Positions 34,918 through 44,246 of a DNA stretch of 64,000 nucleotides are shown here, piece after piece. The stretch is from the NCBI GenBank assembly GCA_034670145.1, contig JAXMOA010000020.1, positions 51,680 to 115,679 of the forward strand. The letters run 5' to 3'. The position numbers and the translations under genes were made by a program. Origin of the DNA: HXMU1420-2 sp034670145 (lineage in GTDB: Bacteria > Pseudomonadota > Alphaproteobacteria > Rhodobacterales > Rhodobacteraceae). The notes below the pieces were generated by a model. The model was not told the DNA's origin, ran no database searches, and saw only the letters and a program-made list of their open reading frames with translations. How positions within the stretch are numbered: position 1 is the first letter of the stretch; each line of letters starts with the position of its first letter.

Positions 34918-35243
34918 ACCGGATTGACCGGGCCGAGGGGCAGGGCGCGCGCGCCAGGGGCTGTGCAATGACGTGTATGGCCCTTTTGTTGGGCGTTTTT
35001 TGAGCATTCGATCACAGGTTTGGCCGGACCAAACGGCCATGTCGGCCTGTGCCGTGGTCGGTGGATTTGGAGGCAAAACCCGCTTGCCCTCGGTCCCGGC
35101 AAGCGCCATGTTGGCGATCAATAATAAAGTGATTGGTTGAAATGGGCCAGAAACAGCCCCACTTAACCTTTCCATGACAGGAGATGGCGTAAGGTTGCCT
35201 CGAGCAGGGACCGTTGCCGTCTTGCCAATGATAAGGATTGAGC
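34918..35243 (+). other. Intergenic region between tgt and lon
   Basis: A 326-base gap. A weak terminator-like element GCCC-ttttgtt-GGGC plus T run (34980-35001) follows tgt. A heat-shock-type promoter candidate lies at 35083-35111. The remainder up to lon is leader sequence with an AAGGATTGAG ribosome binding site next to the start. Confidence 0.5.
35083..35111 (+). promoter_or_regulatory. Candidate sigma-32 (RpoH) promoter of lon
   Basis: CTTGCC (35083-35088), a 15-base spacer and CGCCATGT (35104-35111) match the sigma-32 pattern CTTGAA-N13-15-CCCCATnT at 4 of 6 and 6 of 7 specified positions. The location about 130 bases before lon, a typical heat-shock gene, supports the reading. Confidence 0.45.
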
Positions 35244-37658
35244 ATGCAAGAGCCTCTGAATTCCTCCTATCCCGTACTCCCTCTGCGCGATATTGTTGTT
35301 TTCCCTCATATGATTGTGCCACTGTTTGTCGGTCGCGAGAAATCTGTGCGGGCCCTGGAAGAGGTGATGTCGGACGACAAGCAGATCTTGTTGTCGAGCC
35401 AGATTGATCCGGGCGAGGATGATCCGGATACAGACGGAATTTTCTCCGCTGGCGTGCTGGCCAATGTGCTGCAATTGCTGAAATTGCCGGATGGCACGGT
35501 CAAGGTGCTGGTCGAAGGGCAAAGCCGGGTGCAGATCACGGAGTTCCTTGAAAATGATGATTTTTTCGAGGGCCGTGCAGAGTATCTGGAGGAAAGCCTG
35601 GGGGATCAGTCGACCATTGATGCGCTGACTGGCACCGTGGCGGACGAATTTGCGCGCTATGCCAAAGTGCGCAAGAACATCCCGGAAGAAGCCTTGTCTG
35701 CTGTTGCCGAAAGCGATGAGCCCACCAAGCTGGCCGACCTTGTGGCCGGGCATCTGGGGATCGAGGTTGAGCAAAAGCAGGAACTGCTGGAAACGCTGAG
35801 CATCAGTGAACGTCTGGAGAAGGTCTATGGCCTGATGCAGGGCGAGCTGAGCGTTTTGCAGGTCGAGAAAAAGATCAAGACGCGGGTCAAATCCCAGATG
35901 GAGAAGACCCAGCGCGAATATTATCTGAACGAGCAGATGAAGGCGATCCAGCGCGAGCTGGGCGATGGCGAAGATGGCGCGGGCGAAGTGGCCGAGCTGG
36001 AAGAGAAAATCGCCGCGACCAAACTGTCCAAGGAAGCGAAAGAAAAGGTCGACGCCGAGGTCAAGAAGCTCAAGTCGATGAGCCCGATGAGCGCGGAGGC
36101 CACGGTCGTTCGCAACTATCTGGACTGGATTCTGTCCATCCCGTGGGGCACCAAATCGCGCGTGAAGAAGGACCTGGGCCGGGCCCAGAAAATTCTGGAT
36201 GCGGATCATCACGGGTTGGAAAAGGTCAAGGAACGGATCGTCGAATATCTGGCCGTGCAACAGCGGGCCAAGAAAATGAAGGGTCCGATCATGTGTCTGG
36301 TCGGCCCTCCGGGTGTTGGCAAGACATCGCTTGGCAAATCCGTCGCAAAGGCAACGGGGCGCGAATTTATTCGCATCTCGCTGGGCGGTGTACGCGATGA
36401 AAGCGAAATTCGCGGTCACCGGCGCACGTACATCGGGTCCATGCCGGGCAAGATCATCCAGGCGTTGAAAAAGGCCAAGACGACCAATCCGCTGATCTTG
36501 CTCGATGAAATCGACAAGATGGGGCAGGATTTCCGCGGTGACCCCGCCTCGGCGATGCTGGAGGTTCTGGACCCGGAACAGAACTCGACCTTTTCGGATC
36601 ACTATCTGGAGGTGGAATATGACCTGTCCAATGTCATGTTCCTGACCACAGCCAACAGCTATAACATGCCTGGGCCGCTGCTGGACCGGATGGAGATCAT
36701 TCCTTTGGCCGGTTACACAGAGGACGAAAAGTCTGAGATTGCCCGCCAGCATCTGATCCCCAAGCAGATCAAGAACCACGGGCTGAAGGACGAAGAGTTC
36801 AAGCTGGCCGACTCGGCGCTCAAGCAGATCGTGCGGACCTATACCCGCGAGGCGGGCGTGCGGAATCTGGAGCGTGAGATCGCCAAAGTGGCCCGCAAGT
36901 CCCTGACCGCGATCATCAAGAAAGAGGCAGAGTCCGTTGAAGTCACAGCAGAAAACCTGAGTGACTATCTGGGTGTTGCCAAGTACCGCTATGGTCTGGC
37001 CGAAAAGGAAGATCAGGTCGGCGTGGTGACCGGGTTGGCCTATACGTCGGTTGGTGGCGAGTTGCTGAGCATCGAGGCGCTGCGCCTGCCGGGCAAGGGT
37101 CGGATGAAGACAACCGGCAAGCTGGGCGATGTGATGAAGGAATCCATCGACGCGGCGTCGTCCTATGTGCGGTCGATCGCGCCCAAACTGGGGGTCAAGC
37201 CGACCCAATTTGAAAATTGGGACATCCACGTGCACGTCCCCGAAGGCGCGACGCCCAAGGACGGGCCAAGCGCGGGATTGGCGATGGTGACCTCGATTGT
37301 GTCTGTTTTGACGGGGATCCCCGTGAAAAAGGACATCGCCATGACGGGCGAGGTGACGTTGCGCGGCAATGCGCTGGCGATTGGTGGTCTCAAGGAAAAG
37401 CTTTTGGCGGCCTTGCGCGGTGGGATCAAGACGGTCCTGATCCCCGAAGAAAACGAGCGGGACCTGCCTGATATTCCTGACAACGTCAAAGCCGGGTTGA
37501 CGATTATCCCAGTGTCGCATGTGAGCGAAGTGCTGCGTCACGCTTTGGTCAGCGCGCCGGAACCCATCGAATGGGACGAAGCCGCAGAAGAAGCGGCTGC
37601 GGCGGAGGCTGCTTTGGCGGCGCGCGGCGCAGCAGGCGGAGGCGCAACCGCGCATTAA
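35244..37658 (+). CDS. lon: ATP-dependent protease Lon
   Basis: An 804-residue cytoplasmic AAA+ serine protease. The N-terminal substrate domain starts SYPVLPLRDIVVFPHMIVPL, Walker A is GPPGVGKTSLGK, Walker B is LILLDEIDKM, sensor and arginine-finger regions are intact, and the catalytic Ser is in TPKDGPSAGLAM with Lys in GGLKEKLLAALRG. The C-terminal tail is Ala/Gly-rich (EEAAAAEAALAARGAAGGG), longer than in enteric Lon. ATG 35244 is preferred over the upstream TTG. It lies directly before an HU-like gene, as lon precedes hup in many proteobacteria. Confidence 0.96.
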   Translation: MQEPLNSSYPVLPLRDIVVFPHMIVPLFVGREKSVRALEEVMSDDKQILLSSQIDPGEDDPDTDGIFSAGVLANVLQLLKLPDGTVKVLVEGQSRVQITEFLENDDFFEGRAEYLEESLGDQSTIDALTGTVADEFARYAKVRKNIPEEALSAVAESDEPTKLADLVAGHLGIEVEQKQELLETLSISERLEKVYGLMQGELSVLQVEKKIKTRVKSQMEKTQREYYLNEQMKAIQRELGDGEDGAGEVAELEEKIAATKLSKEAKEKVDAEVKKLKSMSPMSAEATVVRNYLDWILSIPWGTKSRVKKDLGRAQKILDADHHGLEKVKERIVEYLAVQQRAKKMKGPIMCLVGPPGVGKTSLGKSVAKATGREFIRISLGGVRDESEIRGHRRTYIGSMPGKIIQALKKAKTTNPLILLDEIDKMGQDFRGDPASAMLEVLDPEQNSTFSDHYLEVEYDLSNVMFLTTANSYNMPGPLLDRMEIIPLAGYTEDEKSEIARQHLIPKQIKNHGLKDEEFKLADSALKQIVRTYTREAGVRNLEREIAKVARKSLTAIIKKEAESVEVTAENLSDYLGVAKYRYGLAEKEDQVGVVTGLAYTSVGGELLSIEALRLPGKGRMKTTGKLGDVMKESIDAASSYVRSIAPKLGVKPTQFENWDIHVHVPEGATPKDGPSAGLAMVTSIVSVLTGIPVKKDIAMTGEVTLRGNALAIGGLKEKLLAALRGGIKTVLIPEENERDLPDIPDNVKAGLTIIPVSHVSEVLRHALVSAPEPIEWDEAAEEAAAAEAALAARGAAGGGATAH

Positions 37659-37692
37659 GCCGGGGCGCACTGCCACCACCAAACACCAGGAT

Positions 37693-37722
37693 CAGCGGGC
37701 ATCACGTCAAGTGGTGCCCGCT
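37693..37722. terminator. Stable hairpin after lon
   Basis: AGCGGGCA-tCACgtcaaGTGg-TGCCCGCT forms an 8-bp stem with an inner 3-bp stem, 35 bases after the lon stop. No T run follows, so it may be a Rho-assisted end or a processing and stability element between lon and the HU-like gene. Confidence 0.45.
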
Positions 37723-37869
37723 GTGCACAAGTTTCTGGCTTTTACCACATGAGATGCAAGTTTTTCGCAGAACCGCAAAATATTGTGGTTCAAACGGTGC
37801 TTGTCCTTTCATTTTTTGGGGTTTTGCGGTAGCCTGATGACAAGCAGTCATTCAGGAAAGACCAGGAAC

Positions 37870-38412
37870 ATGGCCACTGGAACCACATCAAAACCCTCAT
37901 CCACAGCACGCAAAACCAGCGCGCGTAGCGCAAAGGCGGCAAAAATGACATCGGCCCCGAAAACGACAACCGCGCCAAAGCCGGCAGTAAAAACCACGCC
38001 GGCGGTGGTCAAAGCAGAAGCGGCCGCACCTGCGTCACCCGCACCGGAAGCGCCCAAAGCGGAGCCTGTTGCAACAGATACATCCACGCCGATCCCCAAA
38101 GTCATCAAGGTTTCCGAAGCCGCGACCATGGATGCGGACCTGAAGAAGAAAGAACTGATCGACGCCGTTGTCGCCCGTTCGGGCGCAAAGAAGAAAGACG
38201 CCAAACCGGTGGTCGAGGCCGTTTTGTCGATTTTGGGCGAATGCCTGGCGGATGGGCGCGAATTGAACCTGCAACCGCTTGGCAAATTGCGGATCAACCG
38301 GACCGAGGATCACACCGGCTATCGGATCATCGTGTGCAAGTTGCGTCAGCAGATTTTGGCTGCGGAAGCGGTCAAGGCGGATCAAGATCCGCTTGCAGAC
38401 GCTGCTGAGTAA
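37870..38412 (+). CDS. HU-family DNA-binding protein with Ala/Lys/Pro-rich N-terminal tail
   Basis: A 180-residue protein. Residues 1-85 are low-complexity, rich in Ala, Lys, Thr, Ser and Pro (for example TARKTSARSAKAAKM), like histone H1 tails. Residues about 92-172 carry an HU/IHF fold: KKELIDAVVARSGAKKKDAK, VVEAVLSILGECLADGRELN and LQPLGKLRINRTEDHTGYRI. The DNA-clasping arm is short. It is likely a nucleoid-associated protein whose tail adds nonspecific DNA binding. ATG 37870 follows AGGA; an in-frame ATG at 37837 is an alternative. It lies downstream of lon. Confidence 0.82.
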   Translation: MATGTTSKPSSTARKTSARSAKAAKMTSAPKTTTAPKPAVKTTPAVVKAEAAAPASPAPEAPKAEPVATDTSTPIPKVIKVSEAATMDADLKKKELIDAVVARSGAKKKDAKPVVEAVLSILGECLADGRELNLQPLGKLRINRTEDHTGYRIIVCKLRQQILAAEAVKADQDPLADAAE

Positions 38413-38430
38413 CGCTATTTAAGTCGACGC

Positions 38431-38505
38431 GGGTGATTAGCTCAGTGGTAGAGCGCTTCGTTCACATCGAAGATGTCAGGAGTTCAAATCTCTTATCACC
38501 CACCA
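38431..38505 (+). tRNA. tRNA-Val (CAC)
   Basis: A 75-base cloverleaf: acceptor GGGTGAT/ATCACCC, anticodon stem CTTCG/CGAAG with loop TTCACAT (anticodon CAC), T loop TTCAAAT and encoded CCA. The T stem has one G-T wobble. Confidence 0.96.
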
Positions 38506-38541
38506 TCTGATCTTTGCCCAGAATCTGAGTGTCGAATGTTG

Positions 38542-38570
38542 AAGCCTTCCAAATGTTGGGAGGCTTTTTT
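38542..38570 (+). terminator. Intrinsic terminator after tRNA-Val
   Basis: AAGCCTTCC and GGGAGGCTT pair over nine positions with one wobble around a 7-base loop, followed by a run of T. It is placed to end the tRNA-Val transcript. Confidence 0.85.
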
Positions 38571-38778
38571 CGTTTGAATTCAAATTACTGTGAACCGAGC
38601 TAACGAAAATGAAAGCGACAGTTTCAGTAATTTCTATTCGAATATCTCGCTGGATGTGAGAAGTATACTACAGCGGCGCCTTAGGTTAACGAGTGTACAA
38701 GTGGCAGACAGGCGTCGCGTCTTTTTTCCAAAAAAATATGGTTTGAAATCTGCGTGAACCTGTTGCGGGTCCGTGTGA

Positions 38779-39687
38779 TCAATCTGTCGTCGGTGGCTCT
38801 GGCAATTTGAAGACAGAGTGGCATGACGTCAGTCGCTGGTGAACGAAATCTATAAAGGCCACGATACGTTTGATGCTTCTCAGGTCTTTGTGGGTCAGGA
38901 TCCATAGGCTGCGGGTTGGGCCTGCGGTTGAATGTTCGATGACCTGAACGTTTGGTAGCGACGTCCCAACCAGCTGAGGCAGGCGGCACACGCCCATGCC
39001 TTGTGCCACAAGGGTCGCGCTGGCCTCCAGGTTATTGCTGGTGGCCACAATCCGACCATTCGGGAAACGCTCGTTGAATTCTTCCAGGACCACGCCCGAA
39101 ATCGGGTCATGCAGGATCAAGGGCAGGTCTTGGGCCTGGGACAGAGGTAAATCCGGGGATTGGAATTTTTCGGCCAAATCGCGATGCGCGAAATAGGAAT
39201 ACCCGAGTTCTGATATGCGGTGTCCCCACAGGCTGGGTTTTGGGTTGGCTTCTGCACGAAACACCACATCGACGGCGCCGGTGCTGATATCATCCAATTC
39301 GTCGTTGATTGTCATGGCTATCCGGATGTCCGGATGGAGCGCCTGGAAATCGCGGATTTCCGCAGCAACGCAATAGGGCAACAACTGATTGGGCAGGCTG
39401 ATCCGGATGGAGCCCGACATTTCATTGTCTATGGAGCGCACAGATTCCTGGATGTCGCGCACCTGCCGCTCCATGCGTTCCGCTTCGCGTACAACGATCA
39501 AACCCGCCTCGGTCGTGACCAGCCGACCCTGGCGTCGGTCGAACAATTTGCACTGAAGATCGGTTTCGGCCTTGGCCAGATGGCGCGAGACAGTGGGTTG
39601 GCTCACTTGCAGATCACGCGAGGCGCCACTGAGGCCACCCATGCGATGCACAGCCAGGACTACTCTTAACGTATCCCAGTCAATCAT
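38779..39687 (-). CDS. LysR family transcriptional regulator
   Basis: A 302-residue LysR regulator. The N-terminal helix-turn-helix is MIDWDTLRVVLAVHRMGGLS followed by ASRDLQVSQPTVSRHLAK. The effector domain shows GSIRISLPNQLLPYCVA and periplasmic-binding-protein-like segments. The start at 39687 gives standard length; the frame runs 62 codons further without support. No co-oriented target is adjacent. It and the phosphatase gene lie between two tRNA-Val genes, so it may be part of an acquired segment. Confidence 0.88.
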   Translation of the reverse strand: MIDWDTLRVVLAVHRMGGLSGASRDLQVSQPTVSRHLAKAETDLQCKLFDRRQGRLVTTEAGLIVVREAERMERQVRDIQESVRSIDNEMSGSIRISLPNQLLPYCVAAEIRDFQALHPDIRIAMTINDELDDISTGAVDVVFRAEANPKPSLWGHRISELGYSYFAHRDLAEKFQSPDLPLSQAQDLPLILHDPISGVVLEEFNERFPNGRIVATSNNLEASATLVAQGMGVCRLPQLVGTSLPNVQVIEHSTAGPTRSLWILTHKDLRSIKRIVAFIDFVHQRLTSCHSVFKLPEPPTTD

Positions 39688-39876
39688 ATGGCTTGGCCAC
39701 CATGTTGGGGTCCATCCGTTCGTCCATGACGTATAATATAACGCAAAAGCTGAATGTGACAAAAACTGAGTAAGTTGACGTTGGGTCCGCATCGGGACAT
39801 GCAGCAGCCGGGCGGCTGGTCGCTTGGACCGGTGCTGGGTATAGCGGCGGGGATTGGCAGAGCGAAAGGGCATGGT

Positions 39877-40497
39877 ATGAGCGCGACTGAAACGGGTGCG
39901 TCCCGGTCGTTTCCGGATCTATTGGTTCTGCGGCACGGTGAAACAGAGTGGAACCGGGTTGGACGGTTGCAGGGGGATCTGGATTCCGATTTGACCGAAG
40001 CTGGCCGTGCGCAGGCCTTGCGTCAGGGCGAGATTTTGAGCCAGTTGGGGGCCGCGGATTGGGATTGGTACGTCAGCCCCAAGGGGCGCGCGATGACAAC
40101 GGCCACCCTGGCTGGCGCCCCGGCCGGGAAGTTGGTGTCTGACCCGAGGCTGCGCGAAATCGGAACCGGAGACTGGACGGGCCGACTGCGCTCTGAGCTG
40201 GCGGAGGAACATCCTCAGCTTTTTTCCAGAGGGTCGCTGGGGTGGTATGATCACGCCCCCGGTGGCGAAGGCATTTCAGCATTTGGCGATCGGGTTGAGG
40301 ATTTTCTGAGATCCCTGCGTGCGCCAGCGGTCATTGTAACGCATGGGATCACCAGCCGGGTGCTGCGGTGTTTGGCCATGGGACGCCCTGCATCGGCCTT
40401 TGGCGAAGTGGAGGGGGGGCAGGGCGTTGTGTATCGCATTTCGAATGGCCAGAGCCTTCGTCTGGCCGCTGCGATGGGGACAAAGCCGCAGAGTTGA
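39877..40497 (+). CDS. Histidine phosphatase family protein
   Basis: A 206-residue phosphoglycerate-mutase-like phosphatase. The catalytic motif LVLRHGETEWNRVGRLQGDL holds the phospho-accepting His, LREIGTGDWTGRLRSEL is the proton-donor region, and the second His is in VIVTHGITSRVLRC. It resembles CobC/GpmB-type broad phosphatases; the substrate is unknown. The start at 39877 (MSATETGASRSFPDLL) is preferred over the codon 102 bases upstream. It is divergent from the LysR gene. Confidence 0.88.
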   Translation: MSATETGASRSFPDLLVLRHGETEWNRVGRLQGDLDSDLTEAGRAQALRQGEILSQLGAADWDWYVSPKGRAMTTATLAGAPAGKLVSDPRLREIGTGDWTGRLRSELAEEHPQLFSRGSLGWYDHAPGGEGISAFGDRVEDFLRSLRAPAVIVTHGITSRVLRCLAMGRPASAFGEVEGGQGVVYRISNGQSLRLAAAMGTKPQS

Positions 40498-40566
40498 TTT
40501 TTGGTTTCAAAAAACCGCAAATCGCTCTTGCACATGCTGTGTATTCCCCGCTATTGAGCGCGCATC

Positions 40567-40642
<76 letters not shown>

Positions 40643-40647
40643 TTCCA

Positions 40648-40695
40648 ACCAGCCCTGTTGCGTTTTTGAACCGCTTTGGCGTGCTGGTGGTTTTT
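40648..40695 (+). terminator. Possible terminator after tRNA-Val(TAC)
   Basis: ACCAGC (40648-40653) pairs with GCTGGT (40683-40688), followed by GGTTTTT. The loop is long (29 bases), so this is a weak prediction. Confidence 0.35.
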
Positions 40696-40821
40696 CGTTC
40701 CCCAATCGACCCGGGTTTGGCTGTGGCTGACGGTATCGAAGACGATGCCGGCAGAGCGTTGTGATCTGTGCTATGGTGGGGCGCGAGTTTCGAAATCACA
40801 TTCATGAACGAGGAGCAGAAG

Positions 40822-41061
40822 ATGACACTTGAGACCTGGACTGCGTTTTTCGGTTGGATGACGGTTATAAATTTTGGGTTCCTGGCTGTGACCGGGATTT
40901 TGCTGATGGGGCTGCGGTCCCAGATTGCGGGTTTGCATCATCGGTTGACCGGGCTGGATGAAAAGGATCTGAACCGGGCCTATTTCGGATATCTGGCGAA
41001 TTACAAGGTTCTGGCGATTGTCACCAGCTTTGCGCCTTATCTGGCGTTGAAGCTGGTTTAG
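40822..41061 (+). CDS. Small membrane protein, DUF6868-like
   Basis: A 79-residue protein with two hydrophobic segments (WMTVINFGFLAVTGILLMGL and the C-terminal LAIVTSFAPYLALKLV) separated by a polar loop with AYFGYLANYK. It resembles a widespread family of two-helix proteins now called DUF6868; the function is unknown. AGGAG upstream supports ATG 40822 over ATG 40804. Confidence 0.75.
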   Translation: MTLETWTAFFGWMTVINFGFLAVTGILLMGLRSQIAGLHHRLTGLDEKDLNRAYFGYLANYKVLAIVTSFAPYLALKLV

Positions 41062-41172
41062 GCCTGTCTGGACCCGGGTTTGTGCAGGGCTGCACAGGCT
41101 CTGTCGAGGGGTGCGGCTGGGAATGATCGGGGAAGTCTCTAGGTTTGTTTGAAACGCAAGTGGAGAGAAGCG

Positions 41173-42108
41173 ATGAGTTGGAACCCGATTTTGGACGCGG
41201 ACCACCCGATGGGGGACGCGCGTGCCATTGAGACCGTGATCGTGCCGCGTGCGCGCGACCTGGGAGATTTTGAGGTGCGCCGGGCCTTGCCCGCGCCGCA
41301 GCGGCAGATGGTGGGGCCGTTTATCTTTTTTGATCAGATGGGCCCGGCAGAATTTGTGACGGGGCAGGCGATAGATGTGCGGCCGCACCCGCATATCGGG
41401 CTGGCGACGGTGACCTATCTTTATAAGGGGCGGATGCATCATCGCGATTCCCTGGGCGTGGATCAGTGGATTGAGCCGGGCGCGGTGAATTTGATGACGG
41501 CGGGCAATGGGGTGACCCATTCGGAGCGCACGGATGGGGAGATGTTGAAATCGCCGTATGCGATGTTCGGGATTCAAACCTGGATTGCCCTGCCGGAAGA
41601 CAAGGAAGAGCAACCGGCGGCGTTTGTTCATGCGCCGAAATCCGATCTGCCGATGCTGGAGGGCGAGGGCAAGACGCTGCGGTTGATTCTGGGGCATGCC
41701 TATGGCGAGCGGGCGCCGGTGGAGACGCCTTCGGAGATGTTTTATCTGGATGCTTTGCTGGAGGCGGGGGCCGGGTTGCCGATGCCGGACGATCATGAGG
41801 ATCGCGGGGCCTATGTGGTGAGCGGGTCTGTTGAGGTGGCCGGGCAGGTGTTTGAGGCGGGTCGGATGATGGTGTTTCGGCCCGGCGATCAGGTTTCGAT
41901 GCGGGCCGGGGAAGCCGGGGCGCGGGTGCTGTTGCTGGGCGGGGCGACCTTGAACGGGCCGCGCCATATCTGGTGGAATTTTGTGGCCTCTTCGCAGGAA
42001 AAGATTGAGGCCGCCAAGGTGGCCTGGCGGGCCGGAGATTGGGCGCATGGGCGGTTCCAATTGCCGCCTCATGACAACGCGGAATTCATCCCCCTACCCG
42101 GAGAATAG
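41173..42108 (+). CDS. Pirin family protein
   Basis: A 311-residue bicupin. The N-terminal cupin has the metal-binding histidines in VRPHPHIGLATVTYLYKG and HRDSLGVDQ, plus NLMTAGNGVTHSERTDGE. The C-terminal cupin contains APVETPSEMFYLDALLEAG and GARVLLLGGATLNGPRHIWWN. Pirins are iron-binding and some, such as YhhW, oxidise quercetin; the role here is unknown. The purine-rich TGGAGAGAAG fixes the start at 41173. It is a single-gene unit before tRNA-Asp. Confidence 0.92.
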   Translation: MSWNPILDADHPMGDARAIETVIVPRARDLGDFEVRRALPAPQRQMVGPFIFFDQMGPAEFVTGQAIDVRPHPHIGLATVTYLYKGRMHHRDSLGVDQWIEPGAVNLMTAGNGVTHSERTDGEMLKSPYAMFGIQTWIALPEDKEEQPAAFVHAPKSDLPMLEGEGKTLRLILGHAYGERAPVETPSEMFYLDALLEAGAGLPMPDDHEDRGAYVVSGSVEVAGQVFEAGRMMVFRPGDQVSMRAGEAGARVLLLGGATLNGPRHIWWNFVASSQEKIEAAKVAWRAGDWAHGRFQLPPHDNAEFIPLPGE

Positions 42109-42298
42109 GGAAATGTCCCAGCTGGGACATGTGGTCAACTGATTGATATTAAAGGGATATCGGAAAATATAGGGTCAGGACATGCTGCGGTTTTCGGGTT
42201 TTTGACGGGGGCGTTTTGCGTTTTGTGCACTGTACAGTTCGTTTCCGGTGCTTTTTTGCATTGACGCCCTGATCTGGTTGTCCTATCCCGCAGTTCAC

Positions 42299-42375
42299 GC
42301 GGTTGTAGCTCAGATGGTTAGAGTACCGGCCTGTCACGCCGGGGGTCGCGGGTTCGAGCCCCGTCAACCGCGCCA
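42299..42375 (+). tRNA. tRNA-Asp (GTC)
   Basis: A 77-base cloverleaf: acceptor GCGGTTG/CAACCGC, anticodon stem CCGGC/GCCGG with loop CTGTCAC (anticodon GTC), T arm with GTTCGAGC, discriminator G and encoded CCA. Confidence 0.97.
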
Positions 42376-42382
42376 CTACCCT

Positions 42383-42420
42383 AAAAGGGCCCTCGATTTT
42401 ATCGGGGGCTCTTTTGGTTT
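42383..42420 (+). terminator. Intrinsic terminator after tRNA-Asp
   Basis: AAGGGCCCTCGAT and ATCGGGGGCTCTT form a long stem with wobble pairs around a TTT loop, followed by TTGGTTTT. It ends the tRNA-Asp transcript and faces the convergent TfoX-C gene. Confidence 0.8.
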
Positions 42421-42444
42421 TGGTGGGTCGGATCGAGGGTGGAC

Positions 42445-42789
42445 TTATTCGCTGGGGGCCTTGCGCACGCCGATGGCGTCAAGTTCGCGTTCGAGGGCTG
42501 ACAGAGGGTCGGGGGCGGATTGCGCGGCAGAGGCCGATTTCAGCGCGTCAAACCGTTTGCGCAGTGCCTTTTTCTCGTCGCCCTGACAATCGTTCCATGG
42601 CCGCCCCTGGAGCCCCATGACCAGCACGTAATATCCGATGAAATGCGGCCGGGTGCCATTGGCCAGCAGGCGGGCATAGGCCGTATCGGGGCCCAGGTCG
42701 CGCAATTGTTCAGCCGAGGTGATGCCGGCGGCGTGGCAGGCGGATTCGAATGCGGGACCGAGATTTCGGATTGAAGTGATTGGGGTCAT
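42445..42789 (-). CDS. TfoX/Sxy C-terminal domain protein
   Basis: A 114-residue protein with the TfoX C-terminal helical domain: ITSIRNLGPAFESACHAAGI, then TSAEQLRDLGPDTAYARLLA, and LVMGLQGRPWND. The N-terminal TfoX domain is absent, so this is a stand-alone C-terminal domain of the helix-hairpin-helix type. In competence bacteria TfoX/Sxy is a regulator; the role of the isolated domain is unknown. It is divergent from the following P450 gene. Confidence 0.85.
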   Translation of the reverse strand: MTPITSIRNLGPAFESACHAAGITSAEQLRDLGPDTAYARLLANGTRPHFIGYYVLVMGLQGRPWNDCQGDEKKALRKRFDALKSASAAQSAPDPLSALERELDAIGVRKAPSE

Positions 42790-42958
42790 GGTCTGGTTCT
42801 ATCGCAATATTGGAAAAACCTGAATCCCTTAACAGCGTCTGACATCAAGGGTTTGCGCGGGCCAAGGGATGTGCGGTGTTTCAGGAAATTCGCATTATGT
42901 TTTAGACAAATGGCACGGTGGTTGTCACGGTGTGGTGGGACGTGCGGGAGGATGCAGG

Positions 42959-44194
42959 ATGGACTGGGCTGAGGTTGCGCGGGGGTTTTCGTTACAGGCC
43001 CCGCCAGAGGGGTTTGTGGACGATCCGTTCCCGTTTTACGACGCGTTGCTGGAACATGCGCCTGTTCTGGAGCAGCCGGATGGGTCGGTGGTGTTGTCGC
43101 GCCATGCGGATCTGGACCGGATCTATCGGGACACGCGGTTGTTTTCCTCGGACAAAAAGCGGGTGTTTGAGCCTGTTTTCGGGGCGGATTCACCTTTGTT
43201 TACGCATCATACCAGCTCTTTGGTATTTTCTGATCCGCCTCTGCATACGCGGGTGCGCAAGATCATGACCTCGGCGTTGACGCCTCGGGCGATTGCGCGG
43301 ATGGAGCCGGGGCTGATCGAGACGGTGGACGCCTTGCTGGATGGGTTGGCGGATCGGGGGGAGGTTGATCTGATCGAGGATTTTGCCAGTGCGATACCGA
43401 TTCAGGTGATTGGCAATTTGCTGGATGTGCCGATGGAAGAGCGGGCGCCGCTGCGCGATTGGTCTTTGGCGATTCTGAGTGCGTTGGAGCCGGCGCCGGG
43501 GCCAGAGTTGCTGGCCCGTGGCAATGCGGCGGTGGAGGCGTTTTCGGCCTATCTGGCGGATCTGATTGCGCGGCGTCGGGCCAAGCCCGGAGATCCGCAG
43601 GTGGATGTGTTGACCCGGCTTATTCGTGGCGAAGGGGCGGATGCGCAGTTGAGCGAGGTGGAGTTGATTCAGAACTGCATTTTCATTTTGAACGCGGGGC
43701 ATGAGACGACGACCAATCTGATCGGGAACGGGATTGCGCTGTTGGATGATCACCCGGATCAGAAGGCGCGGTTGATGGCGGATCCGCAGATGATCGGTTC
43801 AGCGGTGGAAGAGTTTTTGCGGGTGCGTTCGCCCAATCAGCTGGGCAATCGGGAGGTTGTCGAGGCGGTGGAGATTGGCGGGCTGCGGGTGGCGGCGGGG
43901 ACCAATCTGCATCTGGTAATCGGGGCGGCGAACCGGGATCCGGCGGTGTTTGAGGCGCCCGAACAGGTTGATATCGGGCGCAAGCCGAACCGGCATCTGG
44001 CCTTTGCGGGGGGGCCGCATGTCTGTGTGGGGCTGAGCCTGGCGCGGATGGAGGGGCGGATTGCCGTGGCGCGGTTCCTGGCGCGGTATCCGCAGTATGA
44101 GATTATGCCCGGGCGTGTGGCCGGGGGCCGGATGCGGTTTCGCGGATATGCGCGTTTGCCGGCGCGGTTGGGGCCGGTTGCGGGCGCGGCGTGA
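42959..44194 (+). CDS. Cytochrome P450
   Basis: A 411-residue soluble P450. The I-helix is ILNAGHETTTNLIGN, the K-helix ExxR is EEFLRVRSP, and the heme loop is FAGGPHVCVGLSLARMEG with axial Cys. The early FSDPPLHTRVRKIMTSALTP is the usual C-helix region. It is distinct from the P450 at 26443-27624 (different heme-loop residues). The substrate is unknown. The start at 42959 (MDWAEVARGFSL) follows a GGAGGATGCAGG ribosome binding region. A glutamine amidotransferase follows. Confidence 0.92.
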   Translation: MDWAEVARGFSLQAPPEGFVDDPFPFYDALLEHAPVLEQPDGSVVLSRHADLDRIYRDTRLFSSDKKRVFEPVFGADSPLFTHHTSSLVFSDPPLHTRVRKIMTSALTPRAIARMEPGLIETVDALLDGLADRGEVDLIEDFASAIPIQVIGNLLDVPMEERAPLRDWSLAILSALEPAPGPELLARGNAAVEAFSAYLADLIARRRAKPGDPQVDVLTRLIRGEGADAQLSEVELIQNCIFILNAGHETTTNLIGNGIALLDDHPDQKARLMADPQMIGSAVEEFLRVRSPNQLGNREVVEAVEIGGLRVAAGTNLHLVIGAANRDPAVFEAPEQVDIGRKPNRHLAFAGGPHVCVGLSLARMEGRIAVARFLARYPQYEIMPGRVAGGRMRFRGYARLPARLGPVAGAA

Positions 44195-44246
44195 ATTTGG
44201 TCTGGTTGCGGCCAGCGTGGTTTGAATTTTAGGTCTGGAGAGAGAG

